Shown here: one piece after another, positions 17,897 to 25,622 of the stretch | Position numbering within the stretch: the first letter of the stretch is position 1 | Layout of the letters: each line of letters opens with the position of its first letter | Assembly (NCBI RefSeq): GCF_001618425.1 | Contig: NZ_BDCU01000050.1 | Location: 103,947-167,946 of the forward strand | Direction of reading: 5' to 3' | DNA length: 64,000 nt | Source: Nocardia fusca NBRC 14340 | GTDB lineage: Bacteria; Actinomycetota; Actinomycetes; Mycobacteriales; Mycobacteriaceae | The notes under the pieces: generated by a model | The model's input: only the letters and a program-made list of their open reading frames with translations | Told to the model about the DNA's origin: nothing | Database searches by the model: none | Translations under genes and position numbers: made by a program

Positions 17897-17936
17897 CATA
17901 TTGACAATATGATGTCGTATTGACAGGATGTTGTCA
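17897..17936 (+). promoter_or_regulatory. Doubled palindrome at the DJ-1 start, candidate MarR operator
   Basis: Two 16-bp elements of the form TGACA-N6-TGTC(A/G) lie at 17902-17917 and 17921-17936, 19 bp apart. The second is a perfect inverted repeat, and its last base is the A of the DJ-1 start codon. A 15-bp palindrome CATATTG-A-CAATATG (17897-17911) overlaps the first. The size and symmetry suit a MarR dimer, and the MarR gene is two genes on. Confidence 0.65.
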
Positions 17937-18571
17937 TGATCCCGAAAATCGTGCACGTGGCCGTCTTCGACACTCTCGCCGACTGGGAAGTGGGTGCCGC
18001 GACCGCGCATATCAACAACGACGCCTGGCACCGCGAACCGGGCGCCTACCGCACCCGTACCGTCGGCGTGAGCACCGAGCCCGTCACCACGATGGGCGGT
18101 ATGCGGATCGTGCCCGATATCGCCCTGGCCGAGCTCACTCCGGCCGACAGCGCCATGCTCATCCTGCCGGGCGCCACCGGCTGGGAACTCGGCGAGCTGG
18201 ACGTCTTCGCCGAGAAGGCCCGCGAATTCGCCGCGGCCGGCGTCCCGGTCGCCGCGATCTGCGGCGCGACCTTCGGCCTCGCGCGGGCGGGCCTGCTCGA
18301 CGAGCGGCGGCACACCAGCAATATCGCCGAATTCCTGGCCGCCAGTGGGTACGCGGGCGGCGATCACTACGTCGACGAACCGGCGGTCACCGACGGCGGG
18401 GTGATCACAGCGAATTCCACCGCGCCCTTCGAGTTCGCGCGCGAAGTGCTGGCCGCCCTGGAGATCTACGAACCCGAGGTACTCGACGGCTGGTACCGCC
18501 TCTTCAGCGCGGGAGATCCGGCGGGCTACGCGGTCCTGGCGGAGTACGAGGCGCGGCAGGCGGCGGTCTGA
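17936..18571 (+). CDS. DJ-1/PfpI family protein (class I glutamine amidotransferase-like)
   Basis: The 211-residue protein has a flavodoxin-like fold. The nucleophile-elbow cysteine typical of the DJ-1/PfpI family is in AAICGATFGLA. The upstream acidic region is LPGATGWELGELD. Members include deglycases, isonitrile hydratases and stress proteins; this one resembles the transcription-linked DJ-1 group paired with regulators. Its start codon overlaps the putative MarR operator, and a MarR gene follows after 12 nt. Confidence 0.88.
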   Translation: MIPKIVHVAVFDTLADWEVGAATAHINNDAWHREPGAYRTRTVGVSTEPVTTMGGMRIVPDIALAELTPADSAMLILPGATGWELGELDVFAEKAREFAAAGVPVAAICGATFGLARAGLLDERRHTSNIAEFLAASGYAGGDHYVDEPAVTDGGVITANSTAPFEFAREVLAALEIYEPEVLDGWYRLFSAGDPAGYAVLAEYEARQAAV

Positions 18572-18583
18572 GGTCCGGGCACC

Positions 18584-19033
18584 GTGCAGAATCCCGAGCA
18601 GCAGCTGTTCAGCACGGCCGCCATCACCTCGTTCCGGCTCAACGGCCAGTTCCTCGCGATCGCCGAGAACCTGGCCGGACCGGCCGGTCTCACCGCCGCC
18701 TGGTGGCAGGTGCTGGGCGCCGTGCTGCACGAACCGCTCCCGGTGGCCGGCATCGCCCGGGCGATGGGCGTCACCCGGCAGGGGGTGCAGCGGATCGCCG
18801 ACCTGCTGGTGGAACGCGGCCTGGCGGAATACCGGCCGAATCCGGCGCACCGCCGCGCCAAACTGGTCGCGATCACCGACGCCGGACATACCGCCGTGGC
18901 GCGGATCACGCCGCGGCACGCGGAGTTCGCCGCCCGGCTCACGGCCGAACTCGGTATCGAGCGCCTGACCGAGATCGTGGCCGCGCTCACCGACCTCTCC
19001 GCGGCCGTGGCCGTGCTCGAGCTGCCGGAATGA
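18584..19033 (+). CDS. MarR family transcriptional regulator
   Basis: The 149-residue protein starts at the GTG at 18584, with GAGG upstream. The winged helix-turn-helix lies at about residues 55-100 (VAGIARAMGVTRQGVQRIADLLVERGLAEY). The wing has the common N-P-x-HRRAKLVAIT pattern. Helices at both ends form the dimer interface. It is co-transcribed with the DJ-1 gene and likely binds the doubled palindrome before it. Confidence 0.92.
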   Translation: MQNPEQQLFSTAAITSFRLNGQFLAIAENLAGPAGLTAAWWQVLGAVLHEPLPVAGIARAMGVTRQGVQRIADLLVERGLAEYRPNPAHRRAKLVAITDAGHTAVARITPRHAEFAARLTAELGIERLTEIVAALTDLSAAVAVLELPE

Positions 19034-19055
19034 GCCGGCCCGCGTACGGGACCGC

Positions 19056-19811
19056 TCAGATCCCGGCGAGCCGGCGCACGATGAACAGCGGCAGCACCTT
19101 CATCGCGTAGGCCAGCGGCACCCACGGCCACGCCGGGCAGTAGGCCTTGAACCGCCGCTTCTCGATCGCCGACACCATGGAACGCACCCCGGTGCGGGTA
19201 TCGACCAGGAACGCGGGCGGATGTGCGGCCTTGTCGTTCATCTCCGAGGAGATATAGCCCGGGAAGATGATCGACACATCCACGCCGGGAACCCGCTCGG
19301 CCGCGATACCCTCGGCCAACGCCGCCACGCCGGCCTTGCTCGCGGCATAGGCGGTCATCGTCTTGGGCATACCGCGGACCGCGGAGATCGAGGAGATCAC
19401 CACCAGGTGCCCGCCGCCCTGCGCGCGGAAGATCTTCATGGCCGCCTCCATCTGGGCCATGGCGCCGAGGAAATTGGTCTGGACGGTCTGCCGGTTGGGG
19501 CGGTCGCCGCCCTTCCCGATCGGCACTCCCTTACCGAGGCCGGCATTGACGATCACCCGGTCGATCCGGCCGAGATCGGCGGCGAATTCGTCGAACACCG
19601 TCGGTACGGCATCGAAATCGGTGACGTCCAGCGCCGCCACCCGCACCCGGACCCGGGGATGGGCCGCCGCGATCTCCGCCGCGAGTTCGTCGAGGCGCTC
19701 GGTGCGGCGCGCGCAGAGAGCCAGGTCGTAGCCGAGAGCGGCGAACTGGCGGGCCATTTCGGCGCCCAGGCCGGAGCTCGCGCCGGTAATGAGGATCGAA
19801 CCAGTGCCCAC
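19056..19811 (-). CDS. SDR family oxidoreductase
   Basis: The 251-residue protein starts at a GTG at 19811 with AGGAG 10 nt before it. The dinucleotide motif TGASSGLG is at residues 9-16. The catalytic Ser-Tyr-Lys set is in VISSISAVRG and TAYAASKAG. The C-terminus is hydrophobic and basic (WVPLAYAMKVLPLFIVRRLAG), suggesting a membrane-associated variant like those acting on lipids or ketoacyl groups. It converges with the MarR gene. Confidence 0.92.
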   Translation of the reverse strand: MGTGSILITGASSGLGAEMARQFAALGYDLALCARRTERLDELAAEIAAAHPRVRVRVAALDVTDFDAVPTVFDEFAADLGRIDRVIVNAGLGKGVPIGKGGDRPNRQTVQTNFLGAMAQMEAAMKIFRAQGGGHLVVISSISAVRGMPKTMTAYAASKAGVAALAEGIAAERVPGVDVSIIFPGYISSEMNDKAAHPPAFLVDTRTGVRSMVSAIEKRRFKAYCPAWPWVPLAYAMKVLPLFIVRRLAGI

Positions 19812-19835
19812 TGTGCTGAATCTCCTGCGGTCGGG

Positions 19836-19851
19836 CCGGCACCGGTGCCGG
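19836..19851. repeat. 16-bp perfect palindrome CCGGCACCGGTGCCGG
   Basis: The self-complementary sequence lies between the stop of the large transmembrane protein (19933) and the SDR start (19811), both on the minus strand. It could act as a terminator stem or an operator. Confidence 0.4.
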
Positions 19852-19932
19852 TGCGGCGATGATCGGCGGGTATCCCGAGCCTAACGGCTACGAGGGCACC
19901 TGCCCGCACTTCGGCACCGGAGCGGCCCGTGC

Positions 19933-22359
19933 TCAGCGAGCGGCCCGGATCCGTTGCGACGCCGGCGCCACGAACGGTGTGAGGGCCTGTTCGATCTGCT
20001 GGTGCGAGGGCCGGCTGTACCGGCGGCCGGGGAGTCCGTCCTCGGGCGCGCCGGTGGCCGCGCGACACGGATCCGGGTCCGAAACAGCGGGATCGGTACC
20101 GAACTCGTCGCCGGTGATCTCCATCACCGCCAGCCGGTTACCGGTACGGGCCTCGTACACGGTGAGGCGATAGACCGCTGTGAAGAGGTTGAGGGTCCGG
20201 CCCACCGGCTGCCCGGGCGCGGGCGGGTACTGGCAGGTGTGCACGAGTTCCCCACGGCGTTCCCGGCCCGCACACGCGACCAGTTGCACCGCGCCGGAAT
20301 CGATCGGACGCCATACCGCGGAGGGCCCGAACGCGGTGTACTCGGGCAGTTCCCCGCCGAGATACACCGGGCTGGGTCCGGCCGCCGAATACGGTGCGGC
20401 GGCCGGATTCCCTTCACCGCCCGCGCATAATGCACCGTATTCGGCCACATCGAAGCGGGCGAAACCGGACGCCGCGAAAACCGTCGCCGTCACGGCCGCG
20501 AGCGCCACCCCGGCCAACCCCAGTGCCACCGGATACCGCAGGTCTTTCCCGCTGCGCGCGGGTTCGCCGTAGGCGCGACCCTCCCAGGGCTCCCGCGGCG
20601 GCCGGGCAGCCGGGCGCGGGCCGGCCGCCGCCCGCCGCGCTCGCGCTGGCATATCCCGGAGCCCGGCGAGACCCCGCCGCACCGGCGCCGGGACACGGTT
20701 GCCGATCCGGTGGCCACGATCGGACTCGGGGGCGGCCGCCGGATCGGCGAAGTCCCGGCCGCCGTGTCCGGCCGAGCGGGACCCGATAGGGGCGGGGCCG
20801 TCCGGCTCGTGGTCCTCTTGCGCGCCGGCGAATCCGCGCGACATCGCCGGGTCCGGCACAGCCCGTTCCCCGGGCTCCGCCTCGCTGTCGTCGTATCGGC
20901 CCGGAGGCGAGGCGAATCCGGCCGAACGCCGCATTCCGCCACTGCCCTCGGCACCCATCCGGCGGCGTAGCGCCGAGCGAACCGGGGTACGGCCCGGACC
21001 TGCGCCGAAGTCGTCTACTTCCCTGCCCTCGCGTATCGGCCCCGCCTCCGGTACCGCGGGCTCGGGCACCACGCTCCGGTACTCCACCGTGGCGGCCGCC
21101 GGACCATCGTGCTCGCCCGGTACCGCCGGCGAGCCGGTCTGCACCAGCGGCTCCGGGCCGGTCTCTTGATTCGAAACCCCGGGCCGCTGCCGTGGTTCCG
21201 CCGCCGCGTCAGCGGATACATCGTCGCCCTGCCGTCGGCCGGTATCGGCGCCCCCGGCGCCCGGTTTTCGCGCGGCCGGGCGCCCGACACTGTCCTCCGC
21301 CCCGGCGTCCGGCCCGGAAAACCGCTGTTCCGAGTCGGTCCGACCACGAGCCGGAGTACCCGTGGCCTGCGTACCGACCGAGCTTGCCGCAGTGCTCTGC
21401 GGCCGGTGTTCGTCTCCGATCGGCAACCCCCCGGAACCAGCCGAGCCCGCACGGGTCTCACCGGCGACAAAGGCGCGCGCCGGATGCACATCCGCAGCTG
21501 TCGTCGGTGCGGGCGGGACGCCCGAATTCCGGATCGGCGGGGTGAAGCGGGCATCCTGTTCCGCGGACACGCCCCGCGGCGAAGCCACGAAGTCGCCGGG
21601 AGCGCCTCGTTCTCGGGCCGGGCCGGAGGTCGCGGATATCGCCGCGACAGGGCGCGGTGCACCCGAGGCCACCCGCTCCGACGATGCGCCCGACACGGCA
21701 CGAATACCGGCGGCGCTGCCGGGCGCGAAGGAGAACCCCTCCTCGTCGAGTGCGTCCGGATCGGGCAGATACCGTGCCGCTCCCAGGATTTCGAAGGCCC
21801 GCGCGAGGTCCTCGCCGCGCCAGCGCACCGGTCCGGCGGCCGCACGCTCGAAGTACTCCGCCAACCCCTCGGATCGCCCGATCCGGACCAGAACGGTCTC
21901 GATGCCATCCTGTGGCGGAGGCGGCGTCCAGCTGATCCGGGAGCCGGTCTTGGGGATCAGCACCACGAGAACATCGATATGTTCGGACAGTCCGTGCCGC
22001 CGGAAGAGCGCGGCCAGCTCGTTGCGCACTTTGCGCCCGCGCAGTATCGGATTCGGCGTGGCCTTCCCGGTGCGCAGATCCGCGACGCCGTCACCGAGCT
22101 GCCAGCGCCCGGTGGGCCCGGTGGTGAGCACCCCGTGCTGGACCGAACCGAAATCGGCCAGTACCACCAGGGTGCAGGCGTACGGCGTCCAGACCAGCAG
22201 ATCGGTGTCCGGCGCGGCCCGGCGGCGCGAACGCGGTTGCGGCGAGCCGAGCAGTGCCACACCGCCCATCCGCTCGGCGCCCGGACCCCAATCGGATATG
22301 AGTCGCCGGACAAAACGTTGAACGCCCGACAATTCGGTGCTCTGCACGCGTACAATCAC
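19933..22359 (-). CDS. Large single-pass membrane protein with NERD-like N-domain
   Basis: The likely start is the GTG at 22359 with an AGGGG ribosome site 5 nt before it; the frame stays open upstream. This gives 808 residues. Residues 1-205 look like a NERD-type nuclease-related fold: DTDLLVWTP, LVVLADF, then NP near residue 103 and HIDVLVVLIP. The catalytic Glu-x-Lys expected after the first Asp strand is not present. Residues 207-608 are a low-complexity Pro/Gly/Ala/Arg/Glu linker. One membrane helix follows (about 609-634), then a 174-residue exported domain with four cysteines. The function is unknown. It is divergent from a symporter gene. Confidence 0.75.
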   Translation of the reverse strand: MIVRVQSTELSGVQRFVRRLISDWGPGAERMGGVALLGSPQPRSRRRAAPDTDLLVWTPYACTLVVLADFGSVQHGVLTTGPTGRWQLGDGVADLRTGKATPNPILRGRKVRNELAALFRRHGLSEHIDVLVVLIPKTGSRISWTPPPPQDGIETVLVRIGRSEGLAEYFERAAAGPVRWRGEDLARAFEILGAARYLPDPDALDEEGFSFAPGSAAGIRAVSGASSERVASGAPRPVAAISATSGPARERGAPGDFVASPRGVSAEQDARFTPPIRNSGVPPAPTTAADVHPARAFVAGETRAGSAGSGGLPIGDEHRPQSTAASSVGTQATGTPARGRTDSEQRFSGPDAGAEDSVGRPAARKPGAGGADTGRRQGDDVSADAAAEPRQRPGVSNQETGPEPLVQTGSPAVPGEHDGPAAATVEYRSVVPEPAVPEAGPIREGREVDDFGAGPGRTPVRSALRRRMGAEGSGGMRRSAGFASPPGRYDDSEAEPGERAVPDPAMSRGFAGAQEDHEPDGPAPIGSRSAGHGGRDFADPAAAPESDRGHRIGNRVPAPVRRGLAGLRDMPARARRAAAGPRPAARPPREPWEGRAYGEPARSGKDLRYPVALGLAGVALAAVTATVFAASGFARFDVAEYGALCAGGEGNPAAAPYSAAGPSPVYLGGELPEYTAFGPSAVWRPIDSGAVQLVACAGRERRGELVHTCQYPPAPGQPVGRTLNLFTAVYRLTVYEARTGNRLAVMEITGDEFGTDPAVSDPDPCRAATGAPEDGLPGRRYSRPSHQQIEQALTPFVAPASQRIRAAR

Positions 22360-22405
22360 GGCGACCCCTACTTCGGTGACCACGAAACCCGCGCACACCA
22401 CAGTG

Positions 22406-22435
22406 GCGCCAGGGACATCTGAAATTCCCTGGCGC
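22406..22435. promoter_or_regulatory. 10-bp inverted repeat before the NERD-like gene
   Basis: GCGCCAGGGA (22406-22415) and TCCCTGGCGC (22426-22435) are perfect complements with a 10-nt spacer. They lie 47-76 nt upstream of the GTG start at 22359, in the 353-nt divergent gap. The element could be an operator or a leader hairpin. The rest of the gap up to 22712 shows nothing clear to me. Confidence 0.45.
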
Positions 22436-22712
22436 ACAATGCGATTGGATGCGCCGCCGTCCATGGTAGCAACACCCGGGACGGCGCACGAGAGCCTGCG
22501 CCCGCACCACTGCGCTCGCAGTCGGAGCGAAGACCGGCCACCGGGACTCCTATCCACGGACACGCCCGATTCCGCCCGACAGCGCCCGGCCGTTCGGCCG
22601 GCACGGTACGTTCGATACACCAGAGCCGGTCTGGTAGTGCGGCCAGCCATCGGTAGAAGCGATGACGCGAGCTGCGCGCGGTTGTCCGGGACCGCTTCGA
22701 GGAGAACGTCGC

Positions 22713-24443
22713 ATGTCGCAGCACGAGCTATCCCACGAGGTCGTTTCATTGTTCGCCGAAGGCGAGGTGCTGCGGCTCGACGCCCAGCCCGTCGACTACG
22801 CGATCGTCGTCCTCTATTTCGTCTTCGTCCTCGGTATCGGGCTACTGGCCCGGCAACGGGTGTCGTCGAGTATGGACTTCTTCCTCTCCGGACGGTCCCT
22901 ACCGGCCTGGGTCACCGGGCTCGCGTTCATCTCGGCCAACCTCGGCGCGGTAGAGATCATGGGTATGTCGGCCAACGGCGCCGAATACGGTTTCCCCGCC
23001 TTCCACTACTTCTGGATCGGCGCCGTCCCGGCCATGCTCTTCCTGGGTGTGGTGATGATGCCGTTCTACTACGGCTCCAAGGTGCGCAGCGTGCCGGAGT
23101 TCATGCGCCGCCGCTTCGGCACCGGCGCACATCTGGTGAACGCGCTCAGTTTCGCGGTGGCCCAGGTCCTCATCGCCGGGGTCAACCTCTATCTGCTCGG
23201 CACCATCCTCAATGTCCTGCTGGGCTGGCCGCTGTGGGTCGCGGTGATCGCGGCGGCGATCATCGTGCTCTCCTACATCACCCTGGGCGGCCTGTCGGCG
23301 GCGATCTACAACGAGGTGCTGCAGTTCTTCGTCATCGTGGCCGCCCTGCTGCCGCTGACCCTGATCGGCCTGCACCGGGTCGGCGGCTGGGACGGACTGC
23401 AGGACAAAGTGGCCGCCTCCCCCGGCGGCCCCGAACAGCTGGACTCCTGGCCGGGTAACGCGCTGTCGGGCTTCGCAGGCGACTTCCTGTCCATCCTCGG
23501 CATCGTGTTCGGCCTCGGATTCGTACTCTCGTTCGGGTACTGGACCACCAACTTCGTCGAAGTGCAGCGCGCCCTGGCCACCCATTCCATCGCCGCCGCG
23601 CGCCGGACTCCGATCATCGGCGCGTACCCGAAGATCCTCATTCCGCTGATCGTCATCATTCCCGGCATGATCAGCGCGGTGCTGGTTCCGCAGATGGCCC
23701 AGTACAAAGCGGCGGTCACCGCTAACGCGGACGTGGAAAGCGACGTCACCTACAACCAGGCGCTGCTCTACCTGATGAAGGACGTGCTACCCAACGGTCT
23801 GCTCGGGGTGGGCCTGGCCGGCCTGCTGGCCGCGTTCATGGCCGGTATGGCGGCCAACGTCTCGGCGTTCAACACGGTGTTCAGTATCGACCTGTGGCAG
23901 CAATACGTGGTCAAGGACAAATCCGACGGCTACTACCTGCGGGTGGGCCGGTTGGCCACGGTGGGCGCCACCGTCGCCGCCGTCTTCACCGCGTTCATCG
24001 CCGGCGGGTTCAGCAACATCATGGACTACCTGCAGACACTGTTCAGTTTCTTCAACGCGCCCCTGTTCGCCACCTTCATCCTGGGCATGTTCTGGAAACG
24101 CATGACGCCCACGGCCGGTTGGACCGGTCTGGTGGCGGGTACCGCGGTGGCGGTGACCATCTTCGTACTGAACAAGATGGAGGTGTTCTCGCTCTCGGGC
24201 CAGGGCGTCAGCTTCGTCGCCGCCGGCGCGGCCTTCGCGGTGGATATCCTGGTCAGCGTGGCCGTAACGATGGTGACCGCGCCGAAACCGGCCGCCGAGC
24301 TGGTCGGGCTGGTGTACTCGGAGACACCGCGCGAACTGCGCACGGATCCCGAGGCCGCCACCCTGCCCTGGTATCAGCGCCCGGTCCTGCTGGCGGGTAT
24401 CGCGCTGGTGCTCGTGATCGTCCTCAATATCGTCACCGGATAG
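22713..24443 (+). CDS. Sodium:solute symporter family protein (SSS)
   Basis: The 576-residue protein starts at the ATG at 22713, with GAGGAGA in front. It has about 13-14 hydrophobic segments. The family signature region is visible in DFFLSGRSLPAWVTGLAFISANLG and in VLSYITLGGLSAAIYNEVLQFF, typical of SGLT-like transporters. The protein couples uptake of a sugar, carboxylate or similar solute to sodium. A small two-helix membrane protein follows after 10 nt and is probably a partner subunit. Confidence 0.93.
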   Translation: MSQHELSHEVVSLFAEGEVLRLDAQPVDYAIVVLYFVFVLGIGLLARQRVSSSMDFFLSGRSLPAWVTGLAFISANLGAVEIMGMSANGAEYGFPAFHYFWIGAVPAMLFLGVVMMPFYYGSKVRSVPEFMRRRFGTGAHLVNALSFAVAQVLIAGVNLYLLGTILNVLLGWPLWVAVIAAAIIVLSYITLGGLSAAIYNEVLQFFVIVAALLPLTLIGLHRVGGWDGLQDKVAASPGGPEQLDSWPGNALSGFAGDFLSILGIVFGLGFVLSFGYWTTNFVEVQRALATHSIAAARRTPIIGAYPKILIPLIVIIPGMISAVLVPQMAQYKAAVTANADVESDVTYNQALLYLMKDVLPNGLLGVGLAGLLAAFMAGMAANVSAFNTVFSIDLWQQYVVKDKSDGYYLRVGRLATVGATVAAVFTAFIAGGFSNIMDYLQTLFSFFNAPLFATFILGMFWKRMTPTAGWTGLVAGTAVAVTIFVLNKMEVFSLSGQGVSFVAAGAAFAVDILVSVAVTMVTAPKPAAELVGLVYSETPRELRTDPEAATLPWYQRPVLLAGIALVLVIVLNIVTG

Positions 24444-24453
24444 GACAACCATC

Positions 24454-24708
24454 GTGCTCTTCGATATCCGCACCATTGTGGGCAGCCTGCTCGGCCTCTA
24501 CGGCATCATCCTGGTGATCACCGGACTCGTTCACGACACCGTCGACGAGGAGGCGAAGACCGGCGGTATCAATGTGAACCTGTGGGCCGGCCTGGCCCTG
24601 GTGGTGGTCGCCGCTGCGTTCGTGACCTGGGCGCTACTGCGCCCGGTGGCGGTCGATCGGCCCGATCGCGAATCGGCGGAGGACAGCACCGCGGCCGGCG
24701 CCGACTGA
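24454..24708 (+). CDS. Small two-helix membrane protein, symporter partner
   Basis: The 84-residue protein starts at GTG 24454. Two membrane helices are clear (VGSLLGLYGIILVITGLV and LWAGLALVVVAAAFVTWALL), with an acidic cytoplasmic-looking tail. It follows the symporter by 10 nt and is followed by a strong hairpin, so the two genes form a unit. Small membrane partners next to SSS transporters are common in actinobacteria, but I do not recognise a named family. Confidence 0.8.
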   Translation: MLFDIRTIVGSLLGLYGIILVITGLVHDTVDEEAKTGGINVNLWAGLALVVVAAAFVTWALLRPVAVDRPDRESAEDSTAAGAD

Positions 24709-24733
24709 TCCGGCCTACGCCGGTAACACAGAG

Positions 24734-24761
24734 AGCCCGTCCGCTGCGGAGCGGGCGGGCT
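24734..24761 (+). terminator. Terminator of the symporter operon
   Basis: AGCCCGTCCGCT and AGCGGGCGGGCT form a 12-bp stem with one G-T wobble and a GCGG loop, starting 25 nt after the stop of the small membrane protein. The outer ACAG/CTGT bases extend it with a bulge. It can serve the opposite strand as well. Confidence 0.75.
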
Positions 24762-24782
24762 GTGACGCGGACCGGCGGCAGC

Positions 24783-24860
24783 TCAGTCCGGCAGACCCAG
24801 CGCGAAGCCGATCGCGATGAGCACACAACTGATGACGGCGACAGCCACGATGATCCACAT
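24783..24860 (-). CDS. Possible 25-residue single-helix membrane peptide
   Basis: An ATG at 24860 opens a 25-codon frame that is almost entirely one membrane helix (MWIIVAVAVISCVLIAIGFA, then LGLPD). No Shine-Dalgarno is visible, so it would be leaderless or weakly translated. The gene lies between two hairpins, on the strand of the L,D-transpeptidase. The composition is suggestive but proof is lacking. Confidence 0.35.
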   Translation of the reverse strand: MWIIVAVAVISCVLIAIGFALGLPD

Positions 24861-24906
24861 GGGGGCAAGCGTACGAAACCGGACGCGCGACCCGGGTACC
24901 GGGTCG

Positions 24907-24933
24907 CCGGTCCGGGCCCGCGGCCCGGACCGG
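24907..24933 (-). terminator. Terminator after the L,D-transpeptidase
   Basis: There is a perfect 12-bp stem, CCGGTCCGGGCC / GGCCCGGACCGG, with a CGC loop, 12 nt beyond the stop of the minus-strand gene at 24946. No T tract follows. Confidence 0.65.
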
Positions 24934-24945
24934 CTCAGCCGGAGA

Positions 24946-25446
24946 TCAGGGCACGACCTCGACCACATCACCCGGGTTCAGGTAGTGGTAGACCGCGACG
25001 GCACCGGGTTCGGTCAGCCTGATGCACCCGTGCGATTTGTGTTCCACCGGCCCGATGTGGAACGCGATATCGCCGTTGAAGAAGACCGCGTAGTGCATCG
25101 GGGCATTGTGCATGGTGCTCCAGTGGTACAGCTCTTTGAACGCCACACGGAATACACCGGGTGGGGTCTCGTAGCCCTGCATACCGTGCGACATCGGCGT
25201 CGGCCCGTAGACGACGTTGCCGTCGTCCATCAGCCAGACCTCGTTGCTGGACAGTCGCAGGCAGGCCCGGGCCGCTGGTGAGCAGGGCGCCTGGGTCGGG
25301 ATGATGGCCGGTGCACCGGGCACATCCGGCCCGTTCGGCCAGAGTGGATCGGCCAGTGCGGGCGCTGTGGGCGCCAGCGCGGCCGCCGCGATACCGGCGA
25401 GTACAGCCGTACGGCGTATCCGATGGAGGAACTGTCCGTTGCTCAT
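24946..25446 (-). CDS. L,D-transpeptidase (YkuD domain), exported
   Basis: The 166-residue protein starts at the ATG at 25446 (MSNGQFLHRIRRT). A twin-basic N-region and hydrophobic core end in ALA-DP at about residue 32, a signal peptidase I site. The YkuD catalytic motif is complete: His130, then Ser138-His139-Gly140-Cys141 and Arg143. It therefore belongs to the enzymes that make or use 3-3 peptide cross-links in the cell wall. It is shorter than the main mycobacterial Ldt proteins and lacks their Ig-like domains, so it resembles the minimal single-domain class. Confidence 0.92.
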   Translation of the reverse strand: MSNGQFLHRIRRTAVLAGIAAAALAPTAPALADPLWPNGPDVPGAPAIIPTQAPCSPAARACLRLSSNEVWLMDDGNVVYGPTPMSHGMQGYETPPGVFRVAFKELYHWSTMHNAPMHYAVFFNGDIAFHIGPVEHKSHGCIRLTEPGAVAVYHYLNPGDVVEVVP

Positions 25447-25622
25447 CTCGTGCCGACCTCTTTTCGTCGATTTGCCGCCGCATCCGGCGAGGGATAGCAA
25501 ATTCCGAGCGAAATCAGAGACCTACACGAAGGTAACCGAATATGCCGGGTTGTGGGTAACAATCACCGTAGACGCGCCAAAATGAGGCGCGTTCCGGCGA
25601 TTATCCAGCAAACCTCACCCAC

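Noticed and set aside
25447..25500. Lipobox-like LSLAGC in an upstream extension of the L,D-transpeptidase
   Set aside because: The extension would place a second hydrophobic signal behind the Cys. The ATG at 25446 with its own signal peptide fits better.
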